A DNA stretch of 64,000 nt from Trichocoleus desertorum NBK24 (GTDB lineage: Bacteria > Cyanobacteriota > Cyanobacteriia > FACHB-46): positions 529,628 through 593,627 of the forward strand of contig NZ_CP116619.1 of assembly GCF_030409055.1 (NCBI RefSeq), read 5' to 3'. Positions 1 to 9,325 of this stretch are shown here, one piece after another. A model generated the notes under the pieces. That model did no database searches. It was given only the letters and a program-made list of their open reading frames with translations, and was not told the origin of the DNA. Position numbers and translations under genes: made by a program. Each line of letters starts with the position of its first letter. Positions within the stretch are counted from its first letter, which is position 1.

Positions 1-1983
1 CAGCAACACCGAAACCTGAGCATCTTGCAACATAAACTGGAGGCGATCGCGAGGATACTCCGGATCGAGCGGCACATAAGCACCCCCCGCCTTCCATACG
101 CCCGAGATGGCAATTACAGTATCAAGAGAGCGATCGACACAGATGCCAACGAGGGTTTCTGACCCTACTCCTACTTGCTGTAAATAGTGTGCGAGTTGAT
201 TGGCTCGTTGATCCAATTCTTGATAGGTTAGTTGCTGAGCAGCAAACACAGGCGCATCCGTGAGAGATACGGAAATTGCGTTCCAAGAGGGTGCGGCAAC
301 CGCGATCGCATCAGGTGTTTTTTCAGCTTGGGCAGCAAATAGGTGATGAATACAAACATCCTTGTTGTACTCCACCTGAGTTTGATTCCACTCGACTAGT
401 AGTTGATGCTGTTCAGCAGCATTGAGGATGGGCAGATAGGCAAGTCGTTGGTCTGGATTGGCAACAATTCCCTCTAGCAGCGTTTGAAAATGCCCAATCA
501 TTCGCGTGATGGTAGTTGGCTCAAACAGCTCGGTACTGTATGCCACAAAGCCACTCAACCCCTCCCTTGGGGTATCCCAGAGACCACTCAGCCCTTCCGC
601 TTGCTCCCATATATGGAACTCCAGATCAAACCGAGCAGTGCCAACATCCAGTTTCCAAGGAGATAGCGTCAAGCCAGGGAGGTCTAGCGGTGCCATCGGT
701 GCATTCTGGAGGGCAAAGGCGACCTGAAACAATGGATTGCGGCTCAAGTCTCGCTCTGGATGTAGTTCTTCAACCAGCTTTTCAAACGGCACATCTTGAT
801 GGGCGTAGGCGGCTAATGCAACCTCCCGCGATCGCTCCAGCAACTCCCGAAACGTCGGATTACCAGAGAGATCGGTTCGTAATACTAAGCTATTGACGAA
901 AAAACCAATCAATCCCTCGATCTCACTACGGTTACGGTTGGCAATCGGAGAACCTACGGCAACATCAGTCTGCCCTGTGTAGCGGAAAAGTAGAGTTTGG
1001 AACGCAGCCAAAAGTGTCATGAAGAGGGTCGTTCCCGCCTCTTGGCTCAGTTCTTCTAAGGCTTGAGTGAGTTGGGGGGATAGCGATAAGGGAGCGATCG
1101 CACCTTTATAACTTTGGGTGGTTGGGCGAGGATGGTCGGTTGGGAGATTCAGCGCTGGCAGATTTTGTAGCTGCTGCCGCCAGTAAGATAGTTGCGACTC
1201 CAGCAGCTCTCCCTGTAGACACTGCCGCTGCCAGTGAGCAAAATCTGCATACTGAATTGGCAGCTCTGGTAAAGGAGAAGGCTTCTCCTCCGCAAAAGCT
1301 GTATAGAGCGCTCCTAGCTCTCGCATCAGCACCCCCAGCGACCAGCCATCCGAAATAATGTGATGCAGATTGAGCAGTAGTAGATATTCTGTCGCCTCTA
1401 GCTGCAATAACTTCACGCGCAGCAACGGACTAACCGTGAGATCAAAGGGAGAATGTGCTTCTGCTGTGGCGATTTGCCGAACGGTCACCTCTTGCGCCGA
1501 GGGCTCAAGCGCTTGCAGATCGTTGACTGGAATAGACAGCGGCAAAGTAGGCGAGATGATCTGTGTCGGTTGACCATCTACTTTAACAAAGCGAGTTCGG
1601 AGCGTTTCATGCCGTTGCACCACTGCCGCAAAAGCTTGTTCCAGCGCCCTTAGATGCAAATGCCCACTCAGTCGCACGGCTGAAGGCATGTTGTAGAAAG
1701 GATTTTCTGGCACCAGTTGATCGAGAAACCACAATCGCTGTTGGGCAAAGGAGAGCGGTAGTGGTTGAATGCGGGAAACTGGCTTTAGTTCAGGTGCAGT
1801 TTGATAGGCAGAGGCATGAGCTTGATTTAACCAGTGCAGCAACTCTGGCTTGCGTTGAGCGATCGCGGTTCGCAATTCGGGGGTCAAGACTCCTTCCGGG
1901 GCACTACAGCGTAGATTGGCTCCCTCTAACCACACCTGAATATCTAATTGCCGCAGATAAGCTAAAAACTCAGCCGTTGTCAA
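1..1983 (-). CDS. Non-ribosomal peptide synthetase, N-terminal part (docking-C-A...), cut by window edge
   Basis: Open from a TTG start at 1983 to base 1, 661 codons, so the 3' part is missing. The first ~50 residues (TTAEFLAYLRQLDIQVWLEG...) look like a TubC-type docking domain, which pairs successive NRPS/PKS proteins. A condensation domain follows (PLSFAQQRLWFLDQL; active site HHIISDGWS near residue 207), then the start of an adenylation domain (LTYQELDQRANQLA, then GGAYVPLDPEYP). The start is chosen because TTG overlaps the upstream TGA as TTGA, behind a strong GAGGAGG ribosome site, and because it includes the whole docking segment. The overlap implies translational coupling with the NRPS at 1980-5342. 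Substrate cannot be read because the specificity region lies outside the window. Family certain; start likely. Confidence 0.93.
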   Translation of the reverse strand, partial: MTTAEFLAYLRQLDIQVWLEGANLRCSAPEGVLTPELRTAIAQRKPELLHWLNQAHASAYQTAPELKPVSRIQPLPLSFAQQRLWFLDQLVPENPFYNMPSAVRLSGHLHLRALEQAFAAVVQRHETLRTRFVKVDGQPTQIISPTLPLSIPVNDLQALEPSAQEVTVRQIATAEAHSPFDLTVSPLLRVKLLQLEATEYLLLLNLHHIISDGWSLGVLMRELGALYTAFAEEKPSPLPELPIQYADFAHWQRQCLQGELLESQLSYWRQQLQNLPALNLPTDHPRPTTQSYKGAIAPLSLSPQLTQALEELSQEAGTTLFMTLLAAFQTLLFRYTGQTDVAVGSPIANRNRSEIEGLIGFFVNSLVLRTDLSGNPTFRELLERSREVALAAYAHQDVPFEKLVEELHPERDLSRNPLFQVAFALQNAPMAPLDLPGLTLSPWKLDVGTARFDLEFHIWEQAEGLSGLWDTPREGLSGFVAYSTELFEPTTITRMIGHFQTLLEGIVANPDQRLAYLPILNAAEQHQLLVEWNQTQVEYNKDVCIHHLFAAQAEKTPDAIAVAAPSWNAISVSLTDAPVFAAQQLTYQELDQRANQLAHYLQQVGVGSETLVGICVDRSLDTVIAISGVWKAGGAYVPLDPEYPRDRLQFMLQDAQVSVLL

Positions 1984-4900
1984 AACTCCACCTCCTCACG
2001 TCCCACTGCTACAGCGCTAGAAACTTCCTGTCTCCGCCCAACCCAACTGAGCGTTTCTATCTGTTCAGCTAAGCCCGCGATCGTAGGAGCCTCAAACAAA
2101 CTACGCAACGGCACTTCAACCTGCAAACTATCCCGGAGGCGAGACATGAGTTGAGTTGCTAGCAGCGAGTGCCCTCCCAACTCAAAGAAATTGTCATGAA
2201 TTCCAACCTGCGAAAGCCCTAAAAGCCGCATCCAGATCGCCGCCAGCTTTTGTTCAATCTCCGTTTGTGGGGCTTGAGTCGCACTGATCCCAACGACTGA
2301 CGCTAAACTTACAGGAGGCAACGCCCGTCGATCGACTTTACCGTTAGGAGTGAGCGGCAAAGTCTCCAAAACTGCGATCGCACTTGGAATCATATACTCT
2401 GGCAACTTCGCCTTCAAAAAACTCCGCAGTTCTGAAGTAGTAGGAGCGGGCTTCTGGCTAGGCACAATATAAGCCACCAAAGATCGACCGTCAGTGTCGG
2501 ATGATTGAAGGAGGGCGATCGCTGCTTGCACCTGTGGATGTTGTTGCAAGGCTGTTTCAACTTCTCCCAACTCAATCCGAAAGCCTCGCAACTTCACTTG
2601 ATTGTCAGTACGACCAAGAAATTCAATATTGCCATCTGAATGGTAGCGAGCGAGATCTCCAGTTTTGTATAAAGGAGGAGGAATGAGAGATGAAGGAGGA
2701 AGGATGAGGGAGGAGGGAGGAGGGAGGAGGGATGTATGCCTTTGGCGTTCCCGTAGGGTGGGAGAAATAAAACGTTCAGCAGTCAGTTTTGGTTGATTTA
2801 AATATCCTTGAGCTAATCCATCGCCACCAATGTATAGTTCACCTTTTGCGCCAATTGGTACTGGTTGAAGTTGGGTATCGAGGATATAAAGCTGGGTATT
2901 GCCAACCGGACGACCAATGGGGAGAGTGGCAACTTCTGGCAGTTCCTGGATCTCGTACCAAGAGGCAAACGTGGTGCTTTCTGTCGGCCCGTAAACATGC
3001 AACAAGTGTTTTGGTGCGCCTGATTGAAGTACAGCCCGCACCCATTGCAAATCGGCAACTTCTCCGCCAAACAATAGGTATCGCAATCTACGAAATGCAG
3101 TCGGAACTTCGCTGGCCACTTGGTTAAACAGAGCCGTGGTCAAAAATAGGATATCGATTTGCTGCTGGGCTAGAACTGCTGCAAACTTCAGCGGAGACAA
3201 GGATACTTCTCGCTCAATCCCAACGAGTTGCGCCCCATTTAGCAGGGCACCCCAAATCTCAAACGTAGCGGCATCAAAAGAGACATTAGAGACTTGAGCC
3301 ACGCGATCGCCGGGATAAATCTGGATATAGTTGGTATCACATACCAGCCGATTTACGGCGCGATGGGGCACAGTCACCCCCTTGGGCTGGCCTGTAGAGC
3401 CAGATGTATAAACCACATAAGCCAAATCTTCCGAAGTCACTGGGTTAGGGAGATTCTCTTCAATCTCCTGGGCGATCGCTGCCCACTCCTGACCTAGGCA
3501 AATCACTTGGGCGGAACAATCTCGAAACTGCTCTCGATATTGCGCTTGAGTTAGCAATACAGGGACTTGAGCATCCTCGATCATAAAGCAGAGTCGTTCT
3601 GAAGGATATGTCGGATCTAGCGGTACATAAGCTCCCCCTACTTTGAGGATACCAAGGAGAGCTGCCACCATTTCAGAGGAGCGATCGAGGCAAACACCTA
3701 CCAACGTTGTTGCCCCAACTCCTAGTTTCTGTAAATAGCGGGCTAATTGATTACTGCCTTGGTTTAAGGCTTGATAAGTAAATTGTTTTTCACCAAATTG
3801 AACTGCGTTCACAACGTGTGCGGAAATCGCGATCGCATCAGGTGACTTCTCTACTTGCGCTTCAAATAATTGATGAATACATTGAGATTTGGGATAGGCT
3901 GTATCCGTCTGGTTCCAAGTCTGCAATATCTGTTGTTGCTCAGCCGCAGTTAATACAGGTAAGTCTGCCAAACGCTGATGAGGATTAGCGACAATCGCCT
4001 CCAAAAGAGTTTGTAGCGATCGCATGAAGCGAGCAATTGTCTCCGGTTGAAATAGATCTGTGTTGTAGACTACTACTCCCCGCAAACCTGTGGAGTTTTG
4101 CCAACCTTGCCCCCACAAGCCCCGAAAATTCTCCCCACATTCCCACAGATACAGCTCCAAATCGAAGCGACTGCTGCGGGTGTCGAACTCAATGGCGTCC
4201 AGCGTCAACCCTGGCAACTCTAGCTGTGTCATCGGCGCATTTTGCAGCGCAAACACCACTTGAAACAAGGGGTTATAGCTAGGGTTACGGACAGGGTGCA
4301 ATTCCTCAACCAACTTCTCAAACGGCACATCTTGATGAGCATAGGCGGCCAGAGTCATCTGTCGCGATCGCTCTAGCAGTTCCATAAAAGTAGGATTACC
4401 AGACAGATCTCCCCGCAACACTAAAGTGTTGGCAAAAAACCCAATTAAACTCTCCAGTTCACTGCGATTGCGATTGGCAATGGGTGAGCCGATGGCAATA
4501 TCTGTCTGCCCTGTATAGCGATGAAGCAACGTCTGAAACGCTGCCAACAAGGTCATAAATAGGGTAGTGCCTGTGTCTTGGCTTAGGGCATTGAGCGCTT
4601 CAGCTAAGCTTTGGGGAAGTTCTACCTGATGCAGCGCCCCCCGATAAGTAGGCAGATTAGGACGCGGGCGATCGGTCGGGAGATCCAGCACAGGCACCTC
4701 TCGCAACTGTTGCCGCCAGTAAGCCAATTGTGACGCTAAAATTTCTCCCTGTAACCATTCCCGCTGCCAATGGGCAAAATCTGCATACTGAATCGACAAC
4801 TCTGGCAATGGAGAATCTTGACCTGCACTCAAAGCCGTATACAAAGCCCCTAGTTCTCGAATTAAGATGCCACTAGACCACTCATCAAAAATAATGTGGT

Positions 4901-5342
4901 GTAGATTGATCAAAAGGATATGTTCTGCGGGAGCTAAGCGAAATAGCACCAACCGGATTAGCGGCCCTTGGGACAAACTAAAAGGCCGTTGCATTTCTGT
5001 GCGAATCATTCTCTGCGCTTCTTCATATTGCTCTGCAACCAAGCAATGCTGAAGATCAATCACAGGTAAGGAAATACTGAGGCGAGGAGCGATCGCCTGG
5101 GCGGGTTCTCCGTCAATCACCACAAAAGTTGTTCGCAACGTCTCATGACGACGCACCAGCTCGTTAAAGCTCTGCTCTAAAACCACTACATTGAGCGCCC
5201 CAGTCAGGCGAAAGACAGTCGGCACATTATAGAGGCAGGTATTGGGAGCAAGTTGCTCCAGAAACCATAGCCGTTGTTGGGCAAAGGATGTTGGAAAGAC
5301 AAAAACTTCTTCAGAATTGCCGCTGGGGTTTTCGATCACCAT
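1980..5342 (-). CDS. Non-ribosomal peptide synthetase, single C-A-T module
   Basis: 1120 aa. It activates one amino acid as an adenylate, loads it on a carrier domain and condenses it with an upstream acyl group. Condensation domain ~15-450 with HHIIFDE at 148-154 (the usual Gly after the Asp is Glu). Adenylation domain ~475-990: YTSGSTGQPKG, VYGPTE, YKTGDLARY and NGKVDR. Carrier domain ~1025-1095 with GGHS, phosphopantetheine Ser near 1059. Specificity residues read by alignment to PheA are D-A-F-F-L-G-V-T-F-K, resembling codes for branched aliphatic residues (Ile/Val); this is inference. Residues ~862-886 are a Pro/Ser/Leu low-complexity insertion made by short GA-rich repeats. It is the first gene of the operon and opens directly with a C domain, so its donor is either an acyl starter or a module made elsewhere. 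No thioesterase is visible. Confidence 0.96.
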   Translation of the reverse strand: MVIENPSGNSEEVFVFPTSFAQQRLWFLEQLAPNTCLYNVPTVFRLTGALNVVVLEQSFNELVRRHETLRTTFVVIDGEPAQAIAPRLSISLPVIDLQHCLVAEQYEEAQRMIRTEMQRPFSLSQGPLIRLVLFRLAPAEHILLINLHHIIFDEWSSGILIRELGALYTALSAGQDSPLPELSIQYADFAHWQREWLQGEILASQLAYWRQQLREVPVLDLPTDRPRPNLPTYRGALHQVELPQSLAEALNALSQDTGTTLFMTLLAAFQTLLHRYTGQTDIAIGSPIANRNRSELESLIGFFANTLVLRGDLSGNPTFMELLERSRQMTLAAYAHQDVPFEKLVEELHPVRNPSYNPLFQVVFALQNAPMTQLELPGLTLDAIEFDTRSSRFDLELYLWECGENFRGLWGQGWQNSTGLRGVVVYNTDLFQPETIARFMRSLQTLLEAIVANPHQRLADLPVLTAAEQQQILQTWNQTDTAYPKSQCIHQLFEAQVEKSPDAIAISAHVVNAVQFGEKQFTYQALNQGSNQLARYLQKLGVGATTLVGVCLDRSSEMVAALLGILKVGGAYVPLDPTYPSERLCFMIEDAQVPVLLTQAQYREQFRDCSAQVICLGQEWAAIAQEIEENLPNPVTSEDLAYVVYTSGSTGQPKGVTVPHRAVNRLVCDTNYIQIYPGDRVAQVSNVSFDAATFEIWGALLNGAQLVGIEREVSLSPLKFAAVLAQQQIDILFLTTALFNQVASEVPTAFRRLRYLLFGGEVADLQWVRAVLQSGAPKHLLHVYGPTESTTFASWYEIQELPEVATLPIGRPVGNTQLYILDTQLQPVPIGAKGELYIGGDGLAQGYLNQPKLTAERFISPTLRERQRHTSLLPPPSSLILPPSSLIPPPLYKTGDLARYHSDGNIEFLGRTDNQVKLRGFRIELGEVETALQQHPQVQAAIALLQSSDTDGRSLVAYIVPSQKPAPTTSELRSFLKAKLPEYMIPSAIAVLETLPLTPNGKVDRRALPPVSLASVVGISATQAPQTEIEQKLAAIWMRLLGLSQVGIHDNFFELGGHSLLATQLMSRLRDSLQVEVPLRSLFEAPTIAGLAEQIETLSWVGRRQEVSSAVAVGREEVEF
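2672..2762. repeat. GA-rich short tandem repeat and interspersed repeat inside the NRPS A domain
   Basis: On the plus strand 2672-2732 is a run of GGAGGA/GGGAGGA-type units, followed at 2733-2762 by an interspersed-type sequence (GCCTTTGGCGTTCCCGTAGG). Similar heptamer repeats and this second motif are familiar from cyanobacterial intergenic DNA. Here they are translated in frame as residues between ERFISPTL and LYKTGDLARY of the adenylation domain. Confidence 0.75.
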
Positions 5343-5493
5343 TCCAACTGTGCCGAATTACTTGTGCTGGATACTTGTAATGAATTAGCTGTGCCGAATT
5401 GCTTGTGCCGAACTAGTGGCCTTTCCCTTGTAGTTCGTTAAAACTAACAAGTAAATCTCTCTCTGGGCAGAGCTTAATCTAGATCTAAAAACT
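5343..5493. other. Divergent intergenic region with short imperfect repeats
   Basis: This spacer separates the NRPS operon (leftward) from the acetyltransferase gene (rightward) and must carry both promoters. It contains imperfect copies of GTGCCGAATT(A/G)CTTGTG near 5350-5415. No promoter was identified with confidence. Confidence 0.4.
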
Positions 5494-5964
5494 ATGTTTA
5501 TTCGTCCTTATCAAGCTGCCGACGCTGAGGCGATCGCGGCGATTTACCAAGACTCTGTGCTTGGCATTGGTTCTACGGCCTATAACGCTGAGCAAGTAGC
5601 CGCCTGGTCTGCTTATCCTGACAACATTGAGGAATTCCGGCAGATGCTCCAGCAGGGACTGACACTAGTTACTGAAGCAGAGGGGCAATTAGTCGCTTTT
5701 GGGCAATTAAATCCGCTCAATCATATTGCTTTTCTCTACACAGCCAGCCAAGCGGCGCGTCAAGGGTATGCCACTGAGATCTACTTAAAACTAGAAAACC
5801 ACGCAATGCACAAAAGCGTAGAACATTTGCATACCGAAGCCAGTCGCATCTCCAAGTTCTTTTTCTTAAAAATGGGATATCACATCACAGAAACCGAAGT
5901 CGTAACCCGTAAAGGCATAGAGCTAGAGCGCTTCAAAATGGCAAAGATCATTAGCCCCCAGTAA
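5494..5964 (+). CDS. GNAT-family N-acetyltransferase
   Basis: 156 aa, the usual length for a single GNAT domain, which transfers an acetyl group from acetyl-CoA to an amine. The N-terminus (MFIRPYQAADAEAIAAIYQDSV) is the typical first strand and helix. The acetyl-CoA loop is present as the degenerate AARQGYATEIYLKLENHA, and the C-terminus has the FFLKMGYHITETE strand with KMGY typical of the family. Substrate unknown. It is divergent from the NRPS operon and could tailor or detoxify its product, but nothing in the sequence ties the two. Confidence 0.85.
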   Translation: MFIRPYQAADAEAIAAIYQDSVLGIGSTAYNAEQVAAWSAYPDNIEEFRQMLQQGLTLVTEAEGQLVAFGQLNPLNHIAFLYTASQAARQGYATEIYLKLENHAMHKSVEHLHTEASRISKFFFLKMGYHITETEVVTRKGIELERFKMAKIISPQ

Positions 5965-6054
5965 TACAAAGCACCAAGAGCCAAAGCACCAAGAGTGCAA
6001 AAAATGCCCCCTAGTGGAGGCATAAGATTGAGAGGAGCCGAACTTTAACGCTGG

Positions 6055-7578
6055 TTAACGCTGCGTTTGGGCTTCCTGAGTTTTTACTTCTTCCGGTGCC
6101 ACCGTTCCTGGCTCTTTGCCATCTAGAGGAACTTCGGGCGTGGAAGTCTGGGTAGATTCCTGAGCTACTGGAGTCCAATCAGTGTGGAAGACTCCTGGCT
6201 TGTCTACTCGCAGGTAGGTATGGGCACCAAAGTAATCGCGCTGGGCCTGAGTTAGGTTCTGGGGCAAGCGATCGCGACGGTAGCTGTCAAAGTAGTCAAG
6301 CGAAGCACTAAAAGCGGGCACCGGAATCCCCAATCTAGCCGCTTGAATTACCACTTCACGCCAAGCTTCTTGCCGATCCAAAATGGTTTGCTTAAACTCT
6401 GGAGCTAGTAGCAAATTAGGTAGGCTAGGGTTCTCATCAAAGGCTTGCTTAATCTTATTCAAGAAGCGAGCCCGAATGATGCAACCGCCTTTCCAGATCC
6501 GAGCAATTTCGCCTAAGTTCAGGCCGTAATTAAAGTCTCTGGAGGCAACACTCAACAACTCCATGCCCTGAGCATAGGAGCAGATTTTGGAGCAGTACAA
6601 AGCATCCCGGATTTTACCAATGAAGGCTTTGGTATCGCCTTCATACTTACCCGTCGGCCCTGTCAACACCTTGGAAGCAGCAACCCGTTCTTCCTTTTGA
6701 GAAGAGGTAATTCGGGCATTCACAGCAGCAATCATAGTGGGGATGGAAACCCCTAGCTCTAAAGCACTGGCAACCGTCCAGCGACCCGTCCCTTTCTGGG
6801 CAGCGGCATCTAGAACCACATCAACTAGGGCATTGCCTGTGTCTGGGTCAATTTTTCTGAAGATGTCGGCTGTGATTTCAATTAGATAAGAATCAAGTTC
6901 TTCAGTGGTATTCCACTCAGCAAACACTTCATGCAACTGGGTGTGATTTAAGCCTAAAGTGTTCTTCAGCAAGTCATAGGCTTCGGCAATCAACTGCATA
7001 TCGCCGTACTCAATGCCGTTGTGCACCATCTTGACGTAGTGCCCTGCCCCACCAGGTCCAATGTAGGTCACGCAAGGGCCATCATCCACTTGGGCCGCAA
7101 TCTTGGTCCAAATGGGAGCGAGTTCATCATAGGCCGCTTTAGAGCTACCTGGCATCAAACTGGGGCCATTGAGGGCTCCTTCTTCGCCACCGCTGACTCC
7201 CATACCCACAAAATGAAGTCCAGAAGCTTCTAATTCCTTGGTGCGCCGCTCCGTATCCTCATAGTAAGAGTTGCCCCCATCAATAATGATGTCACCAGCC
7301 TCTAGCAGGGGTCTCAGCTGATTAATCACAGCATCGACCGGAGCCCCTGCTTTCACCATAATTAAAATTTTTCGGGGCCGTTCTAGGGAAGCCACAAAGT
7401 CTTCAATGGAATAGGCAGCTTTGACTTGCTTACCCTGTGCCCGCTGTGCCATGAAGACATCGGTTTTGTCTGGGGTTCGGTTATAAACGGCAATCGGAAA
7501 ACCATTACGTTCAACGTTGAGGGCTAGGTTCTCACCCATAACCGCTAAACCAATGAGACCAAAGCTCTGCTGGGTCAT
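6055..7578 (-). CDS. gnd: 6-phosphogluconate dehydrogenase, decarboxylating
   Basis: Oxidises 6-phosphogluconate to ribulose 5-phosphate and CO2 with NADP+ in the oxidative pentose phosphate pathway, the main dark route to NADPH in cyanobacteria. The NADP-binding motif [12 protein letters not shown] lies at the N-terminus, with [17 protein letters not shown] and [13 protein letters not shown] further on, matching the substrate site. The ATG at 7578 (MTQQSFGL) is preferred over one 15 bases upstream because it starts right before the Rossmann strand. The last ~40 residues are a Thr/Glu/Pro-rich tail beyond the usual end of the enzyme. It is monocistronic and divergent from the Ycf66-like gene. 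Confidence 0.97.
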   Translation of the reverse strand: MTQQSFGLIGLAVMGENLALNVERNGFPIAVYNRTPDKTDVFMAQRAQGKQVKAAYSIEDFVASLERPRKILIMVKAGAPVDAVINQLRPLLEAGDIIIDGGNSYYEDTERRTKELEASGLHFVGMGVSGGEEGALNGPSLMPGSSKAAYDELAPIWTKIAAQVDDGPCVTYIGPGGAGHYVKMVHNGIEYGDMQLIAEAYDLLKNTLGLNHTQLHEVFAEWNTTEELDSYLIEITADIFRKIDPDTGNALVDVVLDAAAQKGTGRWTVASALELGVSIPTMIAAVNARITSSQKEERVAASKVLTGPTGKYEGDTKAFIGKIRDALYCSKICSYAQGMELLSVASRDFNYGLNLGEIARIWKGGCIIRARFLNKIKQAFDENPSLPNLLLAPEFKQTILDRQEAWREVVIQAARLGIPVPAFSASLDYFDSYRRDRLPQNLTQAQRDYFGAHTYLRVDKPGVFHTDWTPVAQESTQTSTPEVPLDGKEPGTVAPEEVKTQEAQTQR

Positions 7579-7923
7579 AACACTCTCTACCAACTCTGCA
7601 TGTATAGGGCTTTCGATTCCTTTTCAGGGTAGCCCGATCCCTTTAGGTTGTCTTGGAAGAAGAAATTAAGAGCTTCTTCAAAAGGCAGAGAAATTGACGA
7701 ATTAGGTCTGTCGGGAGAAAGAAATTTGGGTTTTGACCCTAGAAATCCTTTATAAAACTCTGGCGATCGCTAAAAATTGTTACGGTAGCGCGATCGCCCT
7801 GTCACCTTTACAGACAGCCGTTAAGCGCAATTCAGCCTTCCCAACCATTCAATATGTCAGAGACAAGAGACATTAAGGCAGTAGATTGAATGAGTAGTCG
7901 TCAGATGCAGTAGGGAGTGCACG
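7579..7923. other. Divergent intergenic region between gnd and the Ycf66-like gene
   Basis: About 345 bases without a gene. It holds a HIP1-based inverted repeat, GGCGATCGC (7762-7770) facing GCGATCGCC (7790-7798) with a 19-base loop, just beyond a short TATAAA-like stretch. Promoters for both flanking genes must lie here, but no site was assigned. Confidence 0.5.
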
Positions 7924-9249
7924 ATGCTTGCATACATCCTGGCATTGGCTGTCGCACTTGGCAGCTTTGCTCTTTATATGGCCGCTTTCTTCTTTCCAGA
8001 AGTTCATCGCAAAAGTGATTTTATCTGGAGCGGCGTTGCTCTGTTTTATGCCCTAGTGCTATGGGTCTGTGCGGGACGAATCACCGGAGGTGTCCTACTG
8101 GGTCAGACGGCAAGCGTCGCCCTCCTCGGTTGGTTTAGTTGGCAAACCCTAAGAATGCGCTGGGATCTCACCCCACCGGATCAAAAAACTCAACTGCCTA
8201 CCCAGGCAACGCCAGCCGCCCTGCGAGGCACCACTCAGCAAGTTCGAGAAAAGCTGATCGGCTTGTCTTCCTCAGAAAACGTGACGCAACTCAAAGACCA
8301 AGCGACTCGTCTCTTCAATAACGTGAAAGACCGGGCGCAGGGAAGTTCGAGTTCCGGAGCATCTTCGGGATCAGCGATCCCAACAGAAGTCGTAGCGGAA
8401 TCCAAGCCCAGTGGGGGCCAATCGGCTCAAACTTCTAACCCCCTAGCTTCAATATCGGGCATCTTCAACACAGCAAAGGAGGCGATCGCCCAGGTTGGCA
8501 AAAAGAAACCCAGCCGACCCATGATGGAGCTAAATCATCCGCCTAAATCTGGTCCTGGAACGGATACAGATATTAGTGATGAGCTTGCGGACGAAATGGC
8601 TGATCCCACTGCTACAGCCGCAACACCAACGAGTCAAACAACTCCCCAAACAACTTCATTGAGTGATGATGAGCCGACTCTGCTGCTAGAGTCACCAGGC
8701 CCAAGCATGACAGAAAGCTCAGCAACCCCTGAGATTACTAATCCTGAGATCACTAATGCAGAACTGCTAAGTGTTAGCGAGGAAGAGCAACTGCTCAACA
8801 ACGCCGCAGAAGTGACTCCAGAAGCTCTAGATCAGGTAGTGGTACCGACTGCTTTCGCCCCTTCTGGCGACGTAGCCGCATCGATCCCAGAAGATCAAGC
8901 CACTCCTGAAGCAGTGGAACGAGCGACTACAGGCGATCAAGTAGTGGAAAACCCACTCGGCGATCCCTTTGTGCCCACTGAAGCGATCGCAGTAGATGCA
9001 GCCGAAATTGACTTAGCTCCACCTGCCGAACCTATTGGCCTCGGTGACCCCATTGAGCGCCAGCAAGAAGAGGTAGATCTCAATGCGCCTCCGATTGAAC
9101 CTGCAACGTTCACGCTGGTTGAGCCTGAGACGGTAGAGGAAGCGATCGCAGCGTCCGAAGAGGCATCGGAGGACACTCCAGAGTTAAAAGCGCCTAATCC
9201 ATTCTTTGAGGACAAAAATCAGGAGTCATCCGAAAATCCTGATAACTAA
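7924..9249 (+). CDS. Ycf66-family membrane protein with long acidic tail
   Basis: 441 aa. Residues 1-~70 contain three hydrophobic segments (LAYILALAVALGSFALYMAAFFF; FIWSGVALFYALVLWVC; a third around GVLLGQTASVALLGWFSW) ending in QTLRMRWDLTPPDQKT, the pattern of Ycf66 proteins found in cyanobacteria and plastids. The function of the family is not established. The remaining ~350 residues are a low-complexity region rich in Glu, Pro, Ser, Thr and Ala, probably disordered and cytoplasmic. The gene lies just upstream of ileS on the same strand (76-base gap). Confidence 0.8.
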   Translation: MLAYILALAVALGSFALYMAAFFFPEVHRKSDFIWSGVALFYALVLWVCAGRITGGVLLGQTASVALLGWFSWQTLRMRWDLTPPDQKTQLPTQATPAALRGTTQQVREKLIGLSSSENVTQLKDQATRLFNNVKDRAQGSSSSGASSGSAIPTEVVAESKPSGGQSAQTSNPLASISGIFNTAKEAIAQVGKKKPSRPMMELNHPPKSGPGTDTDISDELADEMADPTATAATPTSQTTPQTTSLSDDEPTLLLESPGPSMTESSATPEITNPEITNAELLSVSEEEQLLNNAAEVTPEALDQVVVPTAFAPSGDVAASIPEDQATPEAVERATTGDQVVENPLGDPFVPTEAIAVDAAEIDLAPPAEPIGLGDPIERQQEEVDLNAPPIEPATFTLVEPETVEEAIAASEEASEDTPELKAPNPFFEDKNQESSENPDN

Positions 9250-9269
9250 ACTTGAAGCATCGGGAGCTT

Positions 9270-9310
9270 GTCAAGGATAATGGTCGAAGCAAGACTTGAC
9301 CTTTATCCTT
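9270..9310 (+). promoter_or_regulatory. Overlapping alternative stems upstream of ileS
   Basis: GTCAAG (9270-9275) can pair with CTTGAC (9295-9300), and AAGGATAA (9273-9280) with TTATCCTT (9303-9310). The two stems share bases 9273-9275 and cannot fully coexist. They lie just before the preferred ileS start. A leader switch or a plain spacer hairpin are both possible; there is no T-box signature. Confidence 0.3.
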
Positions 9311-9325
9311 CGTTGGCTTCCGACT

